Shown here: positions 7,755-15,345 of the stretch, piece after piece
Layout: each line of letters starts with the position of its first letter
Numbering within the stretch: position 1 is the first letter of the stretch
Assembly (NCBI GenBank): GCA_021813155.1
Contig: JAKALK010000005.1
Span: 1-26,068 of the forward strand
DNA from: a bacterium
GTDB lineage: Bacteria > Patescibacteriota > Minisyncoccia > UBA6257 > 2-01-FULL-56-20
Direction of reading: 5' to 3'
DNA: 26,068 nt
Notes under the pieces: model-generated
Told to the model about the DNA's origin: nothing
Database searches by the model: none
The model's input: the letters and a program-made list of their open reading frames with translations, nothing else
Translations under genes and position numbers: made by a program

Positions 7755-8870
7755 ATGAGAGTGGTGGTGATGAGGACAAATTTAAAAGAAGGATTGGGTG
7801 CGGTGGAGAGGGCAGGTGGAGAGAATTTAAATCTGCCAGTTTTAAAGTACGCAAATCTTGAAGCTTTAGACGGGAAGATAAAGTTGACGGCGACAAACTT
7901 GGAATTGGCGATTACTTATTATCTTTCAGGGAAAACTATCGAGAAAGGAAAGGTAAATGTTCCAATTGCTACTTTCGCGAGTTTAATAGGGAATCTTCAA
8001 AGTGAGCGTATCAATCTCGAGAAAAGGGGCGGTCAGTTGGAAGTAAAAACTGATAATTACGAGGCTTTTACTCAGACGTTGCCTGCGGAAGATTTTCCAA
8101 TTATTCCTAAGGTAAAAAACGAACAGGATTTCCTCGAGATAGAAGCCGGGCTTTTTAAAGATGCTCTGGCGCAGGTTTTAGTAGCTACTCAATTTTCTGA
8201 CTTAAGGCCTGAATTGAATTCGCTTCTTCTTGATTTCTCTTTAGATGCCTTAAGGCTAGTGGGTACCGATAGTTTTAGATTGGCCGAGAAAACCCTAGGG
8301 GCGGCTCAATTTAACTCTAAATATACGCAAAGCTTCAGGGTCCTTATCCCCCTTAGGACAGCCCAGGAACTTATGAGGATACTTAGGGAAGATGGGCAAC
8401 TTAGAATTTATCATGACCAAAATCAAATACTTTTTAAAACGGATCAGTGGGAAATTATTTCACGACTTTCCGAGGGCAATTTCCCGGAGTACTCGACGAT
8501 CGTGCCGAAAAAATTTACGGCTGAGGCTGTAGTAAAGAGAGAGGAGTTAATGAATGCTTTGAAATTGGCCGGAATTTTTAGCAGCCAGACCAGCGAGGTT
8601 AAGATTAAGGCGGCACAGGGAGCGCGAGCCTTAGAGATTTATTCGGCTAGCCGTGATGTTGGCGAAAACCGTTATCTTTTGCCGGCGAAGATTCAAAGCG
8701 AGTTCGGCGAAGTAGGATTTAACTGGAGATATTTATTTGATGGATTAAAAGTTCTTAAGCTGGAGGAGGTGTGGCTAGGAGTTAACGAGGAAGAAAATAA
8801 GCCTAGTTTAATCAGATCTCCTAAAGAGGCCTCTTACTTTTACATCCTAATGCCGATTTTGAAAACTTAG
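7755..8870 (+). CDS. dnaN: DNA polymerase III sliding clamp (beta subunit)
   Basis: A 371-residue protein of normal clamp length, with three similar domains. The start MRVVVMRTNLKEGLGAVERA aligns with the usual MKFxVLxENL opening, which supports ATG 7755. Recognisable segments are LPVLKYANLEA, LTATNLELAI, FPIIPKV, LLLDFSLDALRLVGTDSFRLA and FPEYSTIVP; the end SYFYILMPIL matches the conserved YxxMPMRL tail, here with ILMPILKT. The clamp encircles DNA and tethers the polymerase. It faces the penicillin-binding protein gene convergently with only 14 nt between stops, and no terminator is visible there. Confidence 0.95.
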   Translation: MRVVVMRTNLKEGLGAVERAGGENLNLPVLKYANLEALDGKIKLTATNLELAITYYLSGKTIEKGKVNVPIATFASLIGNLQSERINLEKRGGQLEVKTDNYEAFTQTLPAEDFPIIPKVKNEQDFLEIEAGLFKDALAQVLVATQFSDLRPELNSLLLDFSLDALRLVGTDSFRLAEKTLGAAQFNSKYTQSFRVLIPLRTAQELMRILREDGQLRIYHDQNQILFKTDQWEIISRLSEGNFPEYSTIVPKKFTAEAVVKREELMNALKLAGIFSSQTSEVKIKAAQGARALEIYSASRDVGENRYLLPAKIQSEFGEVGFNWRYLFDGLKVLKLEEVWLGVNEEENKPSLIRSPKEASYFYILMPILKT

Positions 8871-8884
8871 TTGGCCGAGCACGA

Positions 8885-11284
8885 TTAGTGGTAGAAAATA
8901 ACGCTACTTTGGCTTTGTTTTCTGTCTTCGGTTGAAACTTTAATTTCGAGGATGTTTTGGGGGTTGAGGGCGGATGGGGTAAGTTGCCAATTTAGTTCAT
9001 AGGCAGTGCCGAAGTTTTGAGTGGACTTTTGAATTAGACTTTTATTTAGATAAACCGCGATTTCTGATATCTTAGATGGACTTTTAACGGAAGCCTGGAA
9101 GGAAAGGGTGTTGCCATTTACAAACTCGCCGACGTTTGGTTTTTTAATGTTTATTTCAATGAAGGGGGAGACGGGCTGGTTTTGGTCCAAAGAAAGAGGA
9201 ATGATTCCAGGCGATGAGTTGAGATTTGAAAAGTTCGACAGATTGTTGCGAGCCCATGCGAGTACGCCGCCTTCCCAGTTTTGGAATTGAGGGTCGGATT
9301 CAGGATGGGTTGGGTAGGGGCCGGTCGGGTTGTCTTTATCAACGTAATAGAGAATAGTATGGACTTGATTTGAAGCCAAATAATTGCCTGCTAGGATGGG
9401 CTTTTGAGCTGGGGTTGGTTCGGGACGAGTGAAGGCTTCAGGAGCCCTGTCTTTTAAAGCCTCACTCATAAAAGCGTGCCAGATAGGAAGGGCGGCAAGG
9501 ATACTCGATCCCCTTCTTTGCATCGGTGAGTTGTCGTTGTTGCCGGCCCAAATTCCAGTGATCAATGAAGGAGTATAACCAAAAACCCAAGCGTCTCGGT
9601 AGTCATTAGAAGTTCCTGTTTTTAAAGCGATGTCGTGACCAGAGACGAGGGTTAAGGCGAGGCTGCTAGTGTAAAGGCCGGCACGAGCTTCGGTGTCGGA
9701 GAGAATGTCGTTTATAAGTCGAACCGGTTGAGGATCCGCTACGGTTTCGCTTGAGTCGTTAAAAGATTCAATAATATTTCCAGAGCGATCTCTGATTTCT
9801 AAGATAAAGGATTGGTTATGTTTTATGCCGTCTTCAGCAAGAACGGCGTAGGCTTCGATCATGTCGACTAACTTGACTTCTCCGCCCCCTAAAACAAGAG
9901 AGAGCCCATAGCGACGAGGATCGTCGAGAGTGGTGATGCCAAAATTTTTAACTAATTCGAGTGTTTTTGGGAGGCCGACTAAATAAAGAGTTTTAACGGC
10001 GGGAATATTAACGGATTGGGCAAGAGCTTGGCGAATGCTGATCGGGCCCCGGAAGCGACCGTCAAAATTTTCGGGGTGGTAGCTTTTTTCTGGTTGGCCG
10101 GAGGTATCGAACTCAGTAGGAACGTCGAAGAGAACTGTGTCTGGGGTGTAGCCCGCCTGCATGGCTGCTAAATAAACGAAGGGTTTAAGGGCGGAGCCGG
10201 GCTGTCTTAAGCCTTGAGTCGCGACATTGAAGTTCCCTTCGTTTTTTGCATCAAAGTAATCCCTTGAGCCAACCATGGCTAAAATCTGGCCAGTTTTGGG
10301 ATCTTGGGCGACTAAGGCAGCGTTTTTGCCTTGATATAGCTCCTCGTTGCGCTCTGCCCCTTCTGAAACAGTTTTCTCGGCTATTTCTTGGAGGGGCCAA
10401 TCTAGAGTAGTGATAACCTTTAACCCTCCAGACTGGACTAAGTCTTCACCGTATTTTTGGACCAGATAATCTTGGACGAAAATTACAAAATGGGGAGCTT
10501 TAATTCCCTTGGTGTCCTGGGGAGCGAAAATTATTTTTTCATTAAGGGCGGCTTCGTATTTTTGCTTATTAATTTTGTTCAATTCAAGCATCCGTCTTAA
10601 GACTAATTTTTGCCTTTCTTGGAGTTCTTTTTGGTGTGTACCCCACGGAGAATAATAACTGGGAGCTTTAGGTATAGCTGCTAAGATGGCGCTTTCAGCT
10701 AAAGAGAGATCTTTAGCTGACTTGCCAAAATAAGCTAAGCTTGCGGCTTCGACGCCATAGAGGGTGGGGCCGTAGGGAATCTCGTTTAAATAGGATTCGA
10801 GAATTTGATTTTTAGAGTAGTGGCGATCAATTTGGATGGCTAAAATGAATTCTTTAGCTTTGCGTGCGAGGGTTTGTTCTGATGACAGAAAGGCGTTTTT
10901 AGCAAGTTGTTGAGTAATTGTCGATCCTCCTTGGACGATGCGGCCATGGGAAAGATTGGCCAAAAGGGCTCTCAGGATGCCTCTGACGCTAAAACTCGGT
11001 TCTTCATAGAAGCGAGCGTCTTCAATAGCGAGGGTAGAGTTTTTTAGAGATTCGGGGATATCCGCAAGGGGGATGTAAGTTCTTTTTTCTCCTCTGCTGA
11101 CTTCATAAAGTAGAATTTTGCCAGTTCGATCGTAGATTTTTGTTGATTCAGGAACTTGCCGGTTTTTGATTTCATTTAAGGAGGGGAGGGTTTGAGCTAG
11201 ATAGAAAAAAGTTATAGCTGCGATAGCGGCCAAACCTATGAGTAGAAAAATAGAGAGGCGAATAATTTTTTTAATTTTGGTCAT
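8885..11284 (-). CDS. Class A penicillin-binding protein 1A (glycosyltransferase 51 + transpeptidase)
   Basis: A 799-residue bifunctional enzyme that polymerises glycan strands and cross-links peptides outside the membrane. An N-terminal anchor (LSIFLLIGLAAIAAITFFYL, ~10-30) precedes the GT51 domain with the catalytic EDARFYEE (E88), GGSTITQQLAKN (119-130) and LNEIPYG (166-172). The transpeptidase domain has SALK (active Ser364, Lys367), SVN (424-426) and KTGTS (555-559), so all catalytic motifs are intact. The C-terminal ~100 residues look like an Ig-like (Big) module. Having a full PBP fits a CPR member that builds its own peptidoglycan, as does the Mur ligase gene at 14056. The gene stands alone between convergent dnaN and a terminator-like hairpin. 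Confidence 0.95.
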   Translation of the reverse strand: MTKIKKIIRLSIFLLIGLAAIAAITFFYLAQTLPSLNEIKNRQVPESTKIYDRTGKILLYEVSRGEKRTYIPLADIPESLKNSTLAIEDARFYEEPSFSVRGILRALLANLSHGRIVQGGSTITQQLAKNAFLSSEQTLARKAKEFILAIQIDRHYSKNQILESYLNEIPYGPTLYGVEAASLAYFGKSAKDLSLAESAILAAIPKAPSYYSPWGTHQKELQERQKLVLRRMLELNKINKQKYEAALNEKIIFAPQDTKGIKAPHFVIFVQDYLVQKYGEDLVQSGGLKVITTLDWPLQEIAEKTVSEGAERNEELYQGKNAALVAQDPKTGQILAMVGSRDYFDAKNEGNFNVATQGLRQPGSALKPFVYLAAMQAGYTPDTVLFDVPTEFDTSGQPEKSYHPENFDGRFRGPISIRQALAQSVNIPAVKTLYLVGLPKTLELVKNFGITTLDDPRRYGLSLVLGGGEVKLVDMIEAYAVLAEDGIKHNQSFILEIRDRSGNIIESFNDSSETVADPQPVRLINDILSDTEARAGLYTSSLALTLVSGHDIALKTGTSNDYRDAWVFGYTPSLITGIWAGNNDNSPMQRRGSSILAALPIWHAFMSEALKDRAPEAFTRPEPTPAQKPILAGNYLASNQVHTILYYVDKDNPTGPYPTHPESDPQFQNWEGGVLAWARNNLSNFSNLNSSPGIIPLSLDQNQPVSPFIEINIKKPNVGEFVNGNTLSFQASVKSPSKISEIAVYLNKSLIQKSTQNFGTAYELNWQLTPSALNPQNILEIKVSTEDRKQSQSSVIFYH

Positions 11285-11304
11285 TATCTTAATTATTTCA
11301 GTTT

Positions 11305-11352
11305 AGATTACTAAAACAAGCCCTGTTCTTCCGGGGCTTGTTTTAGTAATCT
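11305..11352. terminator. Long perfect inverted repeat, likely bidirectional terminator
   Basis: A 19-bp perfect stem (11305-11323 with 11334-11352) closes a 10-nt loop. The inner part has the classic bidirectional layout: AAAAC before CAAGCCC and GGGCTTG before TTTTAG. It sits directly after the stop of the small acidic ORF and just upstream of the PBP start, so on the minus strand it would separate the two. The outer stem beyond the T-run is longer than a simple terminator needs. Confidence 0.65.
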
Positions 11353-11365
11353 GATAAAGAGGAGT

Positions 11366-11512
11366 TTATTCAAGCATTTCTTCGTCCGGGTTATCCCCTG
11401 TCTCCGGATATTCTTCTTCATCTAAACCTTCCTCGAGATCGAAGTCGTTCGATTCCGTTTCTTGATCTTCGTCCCAATGAGAAAGTTCTATGTTTTTAGC
11501 TATGGTGCTCAT
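11366..11512 (-). CDS. Small acidic protein, 48 aa, unknown function
   Basis: A short ORF beginning MSTIAKNIELSHWDEDQETE and ending DNPDEEMLE; an in-frame ATG at 11518 would add two residues. About 40% of the residues are Asp or Glu, with no hydrophobic segment and no Cys. A stop-proximal hairpin (11305-11352) gives it its own terminator. It might be the last gene of the yraN/yebC/ruvC strand group, but 115 nt separate it from ruvC. No Shine-Dalgarno site is obvious. I do not recognise it; coding status rests on composition, codon pattern and terminator placement. Confidence 0.5.
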   Translation of the reverse strand: MSTIAKNIELSHWDEDQETESNDFDLEEGLDEEEYPETGDNPDEEMLE

Positions 11513-11627
11513 GAGCATCAAGTTGTCCCGACCTTTGGGAGTCTTTGATTAACAGTTTTCGAAAAGTATATGGCAATTATTAAATCTGTCAATTCGGTGT
11601 TTTGGGGAAAAATAATTTAGAGCTGTG

Positions 11628-12113
11628 TTAGCAAAGAGTTGCTGGCAGTTTTTGTTGGGAAGCCAGAATTGCAATAGCCAGGGCGTCGGACGCGTCGTCA
11701 ATAATTCGAAGAGTTGGTTCTTTGAGAACTAATTTAACCATCTTAGCGACTGATTTTTTATCCGAGGCGCCGTAGCCGGTAATGCCGGCTTTAATTTCAC
11801 TCGGTGAAAATTCCAAAGGAGACATCCCCTCTTCTTTTAAGGCGAGCATAATAATGCCCCGCATTTCAGCTACCCGGAGAGCCGTTTTTTGGTTTTTAGC
11901 AAAATAGAGTTTTTCAAGAGCGGCGATTTTAGGATGAAAGGTTGAAATTAGTTCTTGAATTCCAGCTTTGACTTCGATAGCGATCTCAGGAATGTTTCTT
12001 GCTCTAACTTTTAGAAGCCCGGCTTTAATCAGCTTAATTTCTCCGCCGTGCTTTTTTTCAATAATACCAAAACCAATTCTTTGATAACCCGGGTCGATGC
12101 CTAAAGAAATCAT
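11628..12113 (-). CDS. ruvC: Holliday junction resolvase RuvC
   Basis: A 161-residue endonuclease that cuts Holliday junctions with RuvAB. The RNase H-like fold has all four acidic catalytic residues visible: D7 in GIDPGYQRIGFG, E67 in AALEKLYF, D140 and D143 in DDASDALAIAI. The segment SEIKAGITGYGASDKKSVAKM is the expected DNA-contact region with K119/K120 positions. The length is normal. It starts 6 nt after yebC ends, the common yebC-ruvC pair, and the partner ruvA is nearby on the opposite strand (13392). No ruvB is in this window. Confidence 0.95.
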   Translation of the reverse strand: MISLGIDPGYQRIGFGIIEKKHGGEIKLIKAGLLKVRARNIPEIAIEVKAGIQELISTFHPKIAALEKLYFAKNQKTALRVAEMRGIIMLALKEEGMSPLEFSPSEIKAGITGYGASDKKSVAKMVKLVLKEPTLRIIDDASDALAIAILASQQKLPATLC

Positions 12114-12119
12114 TTGAAG

Positions 12120-12659
12120 CTAAAAGGTGGCGTTTGTGAAAACTTTTTGGACATCGTCATGATTTTCTAGGCTAGTAGTCAAGTTTTTGATTTGATCGAC
12201 TATGTCAGGTGGAGGTGTTTGCGGAAACTTAGCTTTCCATCTGTCTCCTTCTCCTCGGTTCTCTTCGAAGGCCCAGCGAACACTGCCGACTTCAGCCCAT
12301 TTGCAGTTTAGATCGCCGAGAATTTTTTTAATCTCGGACACAGTTCTATTTTTGTTGTCAGTGATAGCTTCAATTAAGACTGCGATGCCGCCAGGGCCGT
12401 AGGCCTCAAGGATTAGTTCTTCAAGATTTTCGTTTTTATCCGTCGCTCTTTTGATGGCGCGTTCAATGTTTTCTTGGGGAACGTTGTTGGATTTGGCTTT
12501 TTGGATGGCAGTTCGAAGTCGGATGTTGGTATTTGGATTGGGATCGGTGAGAGCGGCGATGGCAACGCTGTTTAAAAGTTTGGAAAAAAGGCGGCCGCGC
12601 TTTTGGTCGGTGATACTTTTTTGGTGTTTAATTTGGGTCCACTTGCTATGACCGGACAT
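12120..12659 (-). CDS. yebC: YebC/PmpR-TACO1 family protein, shortened
   Basis: It begins MSGHSKWTQIKHQKSITDQK, the unmistakable YebC start, and continues with KLLNSVAIAAL, NVPQENIERAIKRATDK and LEAYGPGGIAVLIEAITDNK, all conserved. The family was long annotated as transcriptional regulators; recent work ties some members to easing ribosome stalling. At 179 aa it is about 60 residues shorter than the usual ~240: after SVRWAFEENRGEG the protein jumps almost directly to the last helix (DDVQKVFTNATF), so most of the third domain is missing. No frameshift is needed to explain this; the deletion is clean. It is followed closely by ruvC. Confidence 0.93.
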   Translation of the reverse strand: MSGHSKWTQIKHQKSITDQKRGRLFSKLLNSVAIAALTDPNPNTNIRLRTAIQKAKSNNVPQENIERAIKRATDKNENLEELILEAYGPGGIAVLIEAITDNKNRTVSEIKKILGDLNCKWAEVGSVRWAFEENRGEGDRWKAKFPQTPPPDIVDQIKNLTTSLENHDDVQKVFTNATF

Positions 12660-12695
12660 TGTTTTATTTTGAAGCGCTAATTTGTTGCTATAAAA

Positions 12696-12701
12696 ATTAT
12701 A
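12696..12701 (-). promoter_or_regulatory. Candidate -10 box for yebC-ruvC
   Basis: TATAAT on the minus strand, about 36 nt upstream of the yebC ATG, would give a short leader of roughly 30 nt. No convincing -35 is seen. Confidence 0.4.
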
Positions 12702-12717
12702 AGGTAGTTAATTCAGA

Positions 12718-13149
12718 CTAAAAACTAACGATGTTCGGATAGTGTTTTATTATATAATTTTTCTTTTCTTCTGTCAATTCAGAATTCTGAATAATTTTCA
12801 CTGTGATCAGATCGATCTGCCAATTTTTTTCTTCGTTGATTAAGTGTGAATTTTTGTTAGCGAACTCTTGGCAAACTTTTTTTAGGTTTTTAATTTTTCT
12901 TTTATTCATATGATCTTCTGGGCTAAATGCGGCAATTTTTGCCGCATTTTCGGATTTGTATTCTCCTGCCTTAACTTCGACAAATACAATAGTAGCATCT
13001 TTGCTTTCGGCAATAATGTCGATTTCGCCCCATGGCTTCCAGTAATTCGTAGCTATTATTTTATAGTGGCGGTCTTTTAGATACTGGATGGCGGCTAATT
13101 CTCCTATTTTCCCGGTTTTTAATAGAGGTGAATGTTTAGCGCTAAACAT
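12718..13149 (-). CDS. yraN: YraN/UPF0102 family endonuclease-like protein
   Basis: A 143-residue protein from the ATG at 13149. A TTG at 13164 would add five residues (MLYYT) but is less likely. Conserved features are GKIGELAAIQYLKDRHYKII, then PWGEIDIIA, then FVEVKAG: the E...D...ExK arrangement of a PD-(D/E)xK nuclease fold, as in YraN (UPF0102). The biological role of the family is poorly known, and it is often found near rnhB and recombination genes. The first six codons (MFSAKH) are spelled by the 20-bp palindrome at 13131-13150, so a protein binding there would cover the start codon. Confidence 0.85.
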   Translation of the reverse strand: MFSAKHSPLLKTGKIGELAAIQYLKDRHYKIIATNYWKPWGEIDIIAESKDATIVFVEVKAGEYKSENAAKIAAFSPEDHMNKRKIKNLKKVCQEFANKNSHLINEEKNWQIDLITVKIIQNSELTEEKKNYIIKHYPNIVSF

Positions 13150-13150
13150 T
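13131..13150. promoter_or_regulatory. parS-like palindrome 1
   Basis: A perfect 20-bp palindrome, AATGTTTAGCGCTAAACATT, over the start codon of yraN. It has the outer TGTTT...AAACA of the ParB site parS (TGTTTCACGTGAAACA) but AGCGCT instead of CACGTG in the centre. Confidence 0.6.
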
Positions 13151-13206
13151 GTGTAATAGAGCAAGTTTATTAAAAGTTACTACTTTTATCATTTTTAGAC
13201 AAAGTA

Positions 13207-13226
13207 AATGTTTAGCGCTAAACATT
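13207..13226. promoter_or_regulatory. parS-like palindrome 2
   Basis: An exact second copy of AATGTTTAGCGCTAAACATT, in the yraN-ruvA gap, 76 nt centre to centre from copy 1. Confidence 0.6.
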
Positions 13227-13289
13227 AAATTTAGTCTTTTAGTGAAAAAATGAGGTTTTATGGGATTACTGACTTATGCTTAAAATGGT

Positions 13290-13309
13290 GATGTTTAGCG
13301 CAAAACATT
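13290..13309. promoter_or_regulatory. parS-like palindrome 3 (imperfect)
   Basis: GATGTTTAGCGCAAAACATT differs from copies 1 and 2 by an A in the right half-site and by the outermost base. It lies 83 nt from copy 2 and about 100 nt upstream of ruvA. Confidence 0.55.
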
Positions 13310-13378
13310 AATTTTTAGCTAAATTGTAAGTTTTCCAAGCTTACTGACTTTTTAGTGTGTGTTGAGTTTTGATTTAAG

Positions 13379-13384
13379 TTATAA
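13379..13384 (+). promoter_or_regulatory. Candidate -10 box for ruvA (leaderless)
   Basis: TATAAT ends 7 nt before the preferred ruvA start GTG 13392, so transcription would begin at or next to the start codon. No strong -35 is visible. Confidence 0.5.
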
Positions 13385-13391
13385 TGAGGTG

Positions 13392-13964
13392 GTGATTCGC
13401 TCATTATTTGGAAGGGTTAATTTTTTAGGGAAGGATTTCCTTGTGCTGAATGTCCAGGGAGTAGGATTTAAGGTGTCTTGTTTAGGAAGGGTTTTAGCCT
13501 CCACAAAAATTGATGATTCGATTAATCTTTTTACCCACTTGCGCCTAAGAGAAGACGGGATTGATTTGTTTGGTTTTTTATCAATTCAGGAACTTTCTGT
13601 TTTTGAGCTTTTGAACTCGGTAAGCGGGGTTGGCCCAAAATCGGCGATGGCAATATTGAACAGTAATGATTTTCAAGGGATTCTTGCCGCGATACAAGGA
13701 GGGAGATCGGATCTTTTGATTCAGGCAGGAGGGATAGGAAAAAAACTGGCAGATCGAATTATTTTGGAATTAAAAAATAAAGTAAGTATAGATAATGCTG
13801 AGAGAACTATTTCGCAGATGGAGTCTGATGCTGATCTTATTGATACTCTTACTGGTTTAGGATATCGAAAGGATCAGGTTAAGGCAGCGCTGGCTAAAGT
13901 TGAGCCCGGCGATAATTTGGAGCAAAAACTAAAAGCGGCGCTAAAATTACTTTCTGGTAAATAG
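13392..13964 (+). CDS. ruvA: Holliday junction branch-migration protein RuvA
   Basis: A 190-residue DNA-binding subunit of the RuvAB motor. I chose GTG 13392 because the product then begins VIRSLFGRVNF, the usual MI..L.G.V opening; a GTG at 13359 would add 11 unrelated residues and lie upstream of a TATAAT box. Domain I (OB fold) includes VLNVQGVGFKVSC and THLRLREDGIDLFGF; domain II has two helix-hairpin-helix motifs, NSVSGVGPKSAMAIL and QAGGIGKKLADRIILELK; domain III ends with LIDTLTGLGYRKDQVKAAL, the RuvB contact. Length is normal. It is flanked by parS-like palindromes on both sides. Confidence 0.93.
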   Translation: MIRSLFGRVNFLGKDFLVLNVQGVGFKVSCLGRVLASTKIDDSINLFTHLRLREDGIDLFGFLSIQELSVFELLNSVSGVGPKSAMAILNSNDFQGILAAIQGGRSDLLIQAGGIGKKLADRIILELKNKVSIDNAERTISQMESDADLIDTLTGLGYRKDQVKAALAKVEPGDNLEQKLKAALKLLSGK

Positions 13965-14000
13965 CGACTTTCTCCACTCTTGTAACTTCTTGTTGGTGGC

Positions 14001-14020
14001 AATGTTTCGCGCGAAACATT
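14001..14020. promoter_or_regulatory. parS-like palindrome 4
   Basis: The perfect 20-bp palindrome AATGTTTCGCGCGAAACATT lies between ruvA and the Mur ligase gene. Its core TGTTTCGCGCGAAACA differs from parS TGTTTCACGTGAAACA at only two central positions (A to G and T to C). It is the closest match of the four. Confidence 0.65.
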
Positions 14021-14055
14021 TTTGTTTGTAGGTATTTTTAGTTATTATTCTTTTG

Positions 14056-15306
14056 ATGTCTTTCTGGAATGCCTTTAAGCGAACATCGCTTTTTCATTTT
14101 ATTTATCGGCTTAAATTTTTAGTGCGAGCCTATCATTTTCTAGTAGCTTTTCTAGGAGCTTTGATTTATTGGTTTCCTAGTAGAGAGATTTTTGTCATAG
14201 GTGTTACTGGTACAAAGGGAAAGACAACGGTTCTCGAAGTACTGAGGGCTATGTTGAAAGAGAAAGGAGCAAAGGTAGCCCTTGCTTCTTCTTTATATTT
14301 TGCTTTTGGCAATGAAGAAGAGAAGAATTTAACTAATAATACAATGCCGGGGAGGATGTTTATTCAGAAGTTTTTGAGAAGAGCGGTTAGGGAAAAATGT
14401 GAATATGCATTGATTGAGGTAACTTCTGAGGGAATTATGATGTCTCGCCACCGATTTATAAGATGGCGGATGGGAGTGTTGACTAATTTGGCTCCGGAAC
14501 ATATTGAAGCTCATGGATCTTTTGAAAATTACAGAGCAGCTAAACTTAAATTTTTGGAAAAAACTATTAAGAGTGGCGGGAAAGTTTTTTTAAATGCAGA
14601 CGATGACAGTGAGAAATTTTTTACGACAGCACTAGAGAAGAGCGGGGTGATATATTTTTCAAAGGACGGTGTGAAGGAGGTGCTGGCGCATATTGACAAA
14701 AATTCCTTTTTACTTTCTAGTGTATTTTTAGTAGAGAACCTAGCAGCGGCGGCGGTTGTGGCAAGAACCTTAGGGGTAACCGAAATAGAAATTAAAAGAG
14801 TGGCAGAGAACTTTTTAGGTTTGCCTGGAAGAATGGAAGTTGTGCTGGAGAAACCATTTAGAGTAATAGTAGACTATGCTCACACTCCTGACAGTTTGCA
14901 AAAAGTTTACTCCAGCCTTGGGCGGTCTGCAGGAAAGCTTATTTGTGTTTTGGGTTCAGCGGGTGGTGGGAGAGACAAGTGGAAACGATCGAAAATGGGA
15001 GAAGTAGCCGAACGTTTTTGTTCCGAGATCGTTTTAACAAATGAGGACCCATACGATGATGATCCTGCTCATATCCTAAGGGATATTGCAGGTGGGATTA
15101 AGACTAAGAAAGTTTTTAATATTCTTGATAGACGTGGAGCGATTGAGAAAGCAGTTGGTTTGGCTCAGTATGGAGACACCGTTGTAATTACCGGGAAAGG
15201 GAGTGAGCCTTTTATCCATATTGCTTGTGGCAAGCGAATACCTTGGAGCGATGTTCAAGTAGCGAAAGAGACTATCCATTCTTTATTGGCAAAGAAGGAG
15301 GTTTAA
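14056..15306 (+). CDS. MurE-like Mur ligase lacking the usual N-terminal domain
   Basis: A 416-residue protein from ATG 14056 (a TTG precedes it directly). Mur ligases join amino acids to UDP-MurNAc with ATP. The P-loop VTGTKGKTT (~52-58), LTNLAPEHIEAHGSFENYRAAK, the DYAHTPDSLQKVYSSL segment typical of MurE, and GSAGGGRDKWKRSKMGEVA are all present. The UDP-binding N-terminal domain of MurE (~90 aa) is replaced by ~40 residues with a hydrophobic stretch (VRAYHFLVAFLGALIYWF). The MurE DNPR amino-acid-selecting motif reads EDPYDDDP here, so the added amino acid cannot be deduced. This shorter form is seen in CPR genomes to my recollection; it may not act on a UDP-linked substrate. It likely contributes to wall or capsule-type synthesis. 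Confidence 0.85.
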   Translation: MSFWNAFKRTSLFHFIYRLKFLVRAYHFLVAFLGALIYWFPSREIFVIGVTGTKGKTTVLEVLRAMLKEKGAKVALASSLYFAFGNEEEKNLTNNTMPGRMFIQKFLRRAVREKCEYALIEVTSEGIMMSRHRFIRWRMGVLTNLAPEHIEAHGSFENYRAAKLKFLEKTIKSGGKVFLNADDDSEKFFTTALEKSGVIYFSKDGVKEVLAHIDKNSFLLSSVFLVENLAAAAVVARTLGVTEIEIKRVAENFLGLPGRMEVVLEKPFRVIVDYAHTPDSLQKVYSSLGRSAGKLICVLGSAGGGRDKWKRSKMGEVAERFCSEIVLTNEDPYDDDPAHILRDIAGGIKTKKVFNILDRRGAIEKAVGLAQYGDTVVITGKGSEPFIHIACGKRIPWSDVQVAKETIHSLLAKKEV

Positions 15307-15345
15307 GTTTAACTCGAAAGATGGTAGAATAGGCCTGACTTTTAT

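Noticed and set aside
13131..13309. Three spaced palindromes as a CRISPR array
   Set aside because: Only three units, self-palindromic, 20 bp, with spacers of about 56-63 nt and one lying in a coding region; no cas genes.
13131..14020. Palindromes as terminal inverted repeats of a mobile element around ruvA
   Set aside because: No transposase, no target duplication, and ruvA is an ordinary core gene; spacing does not fit an element.
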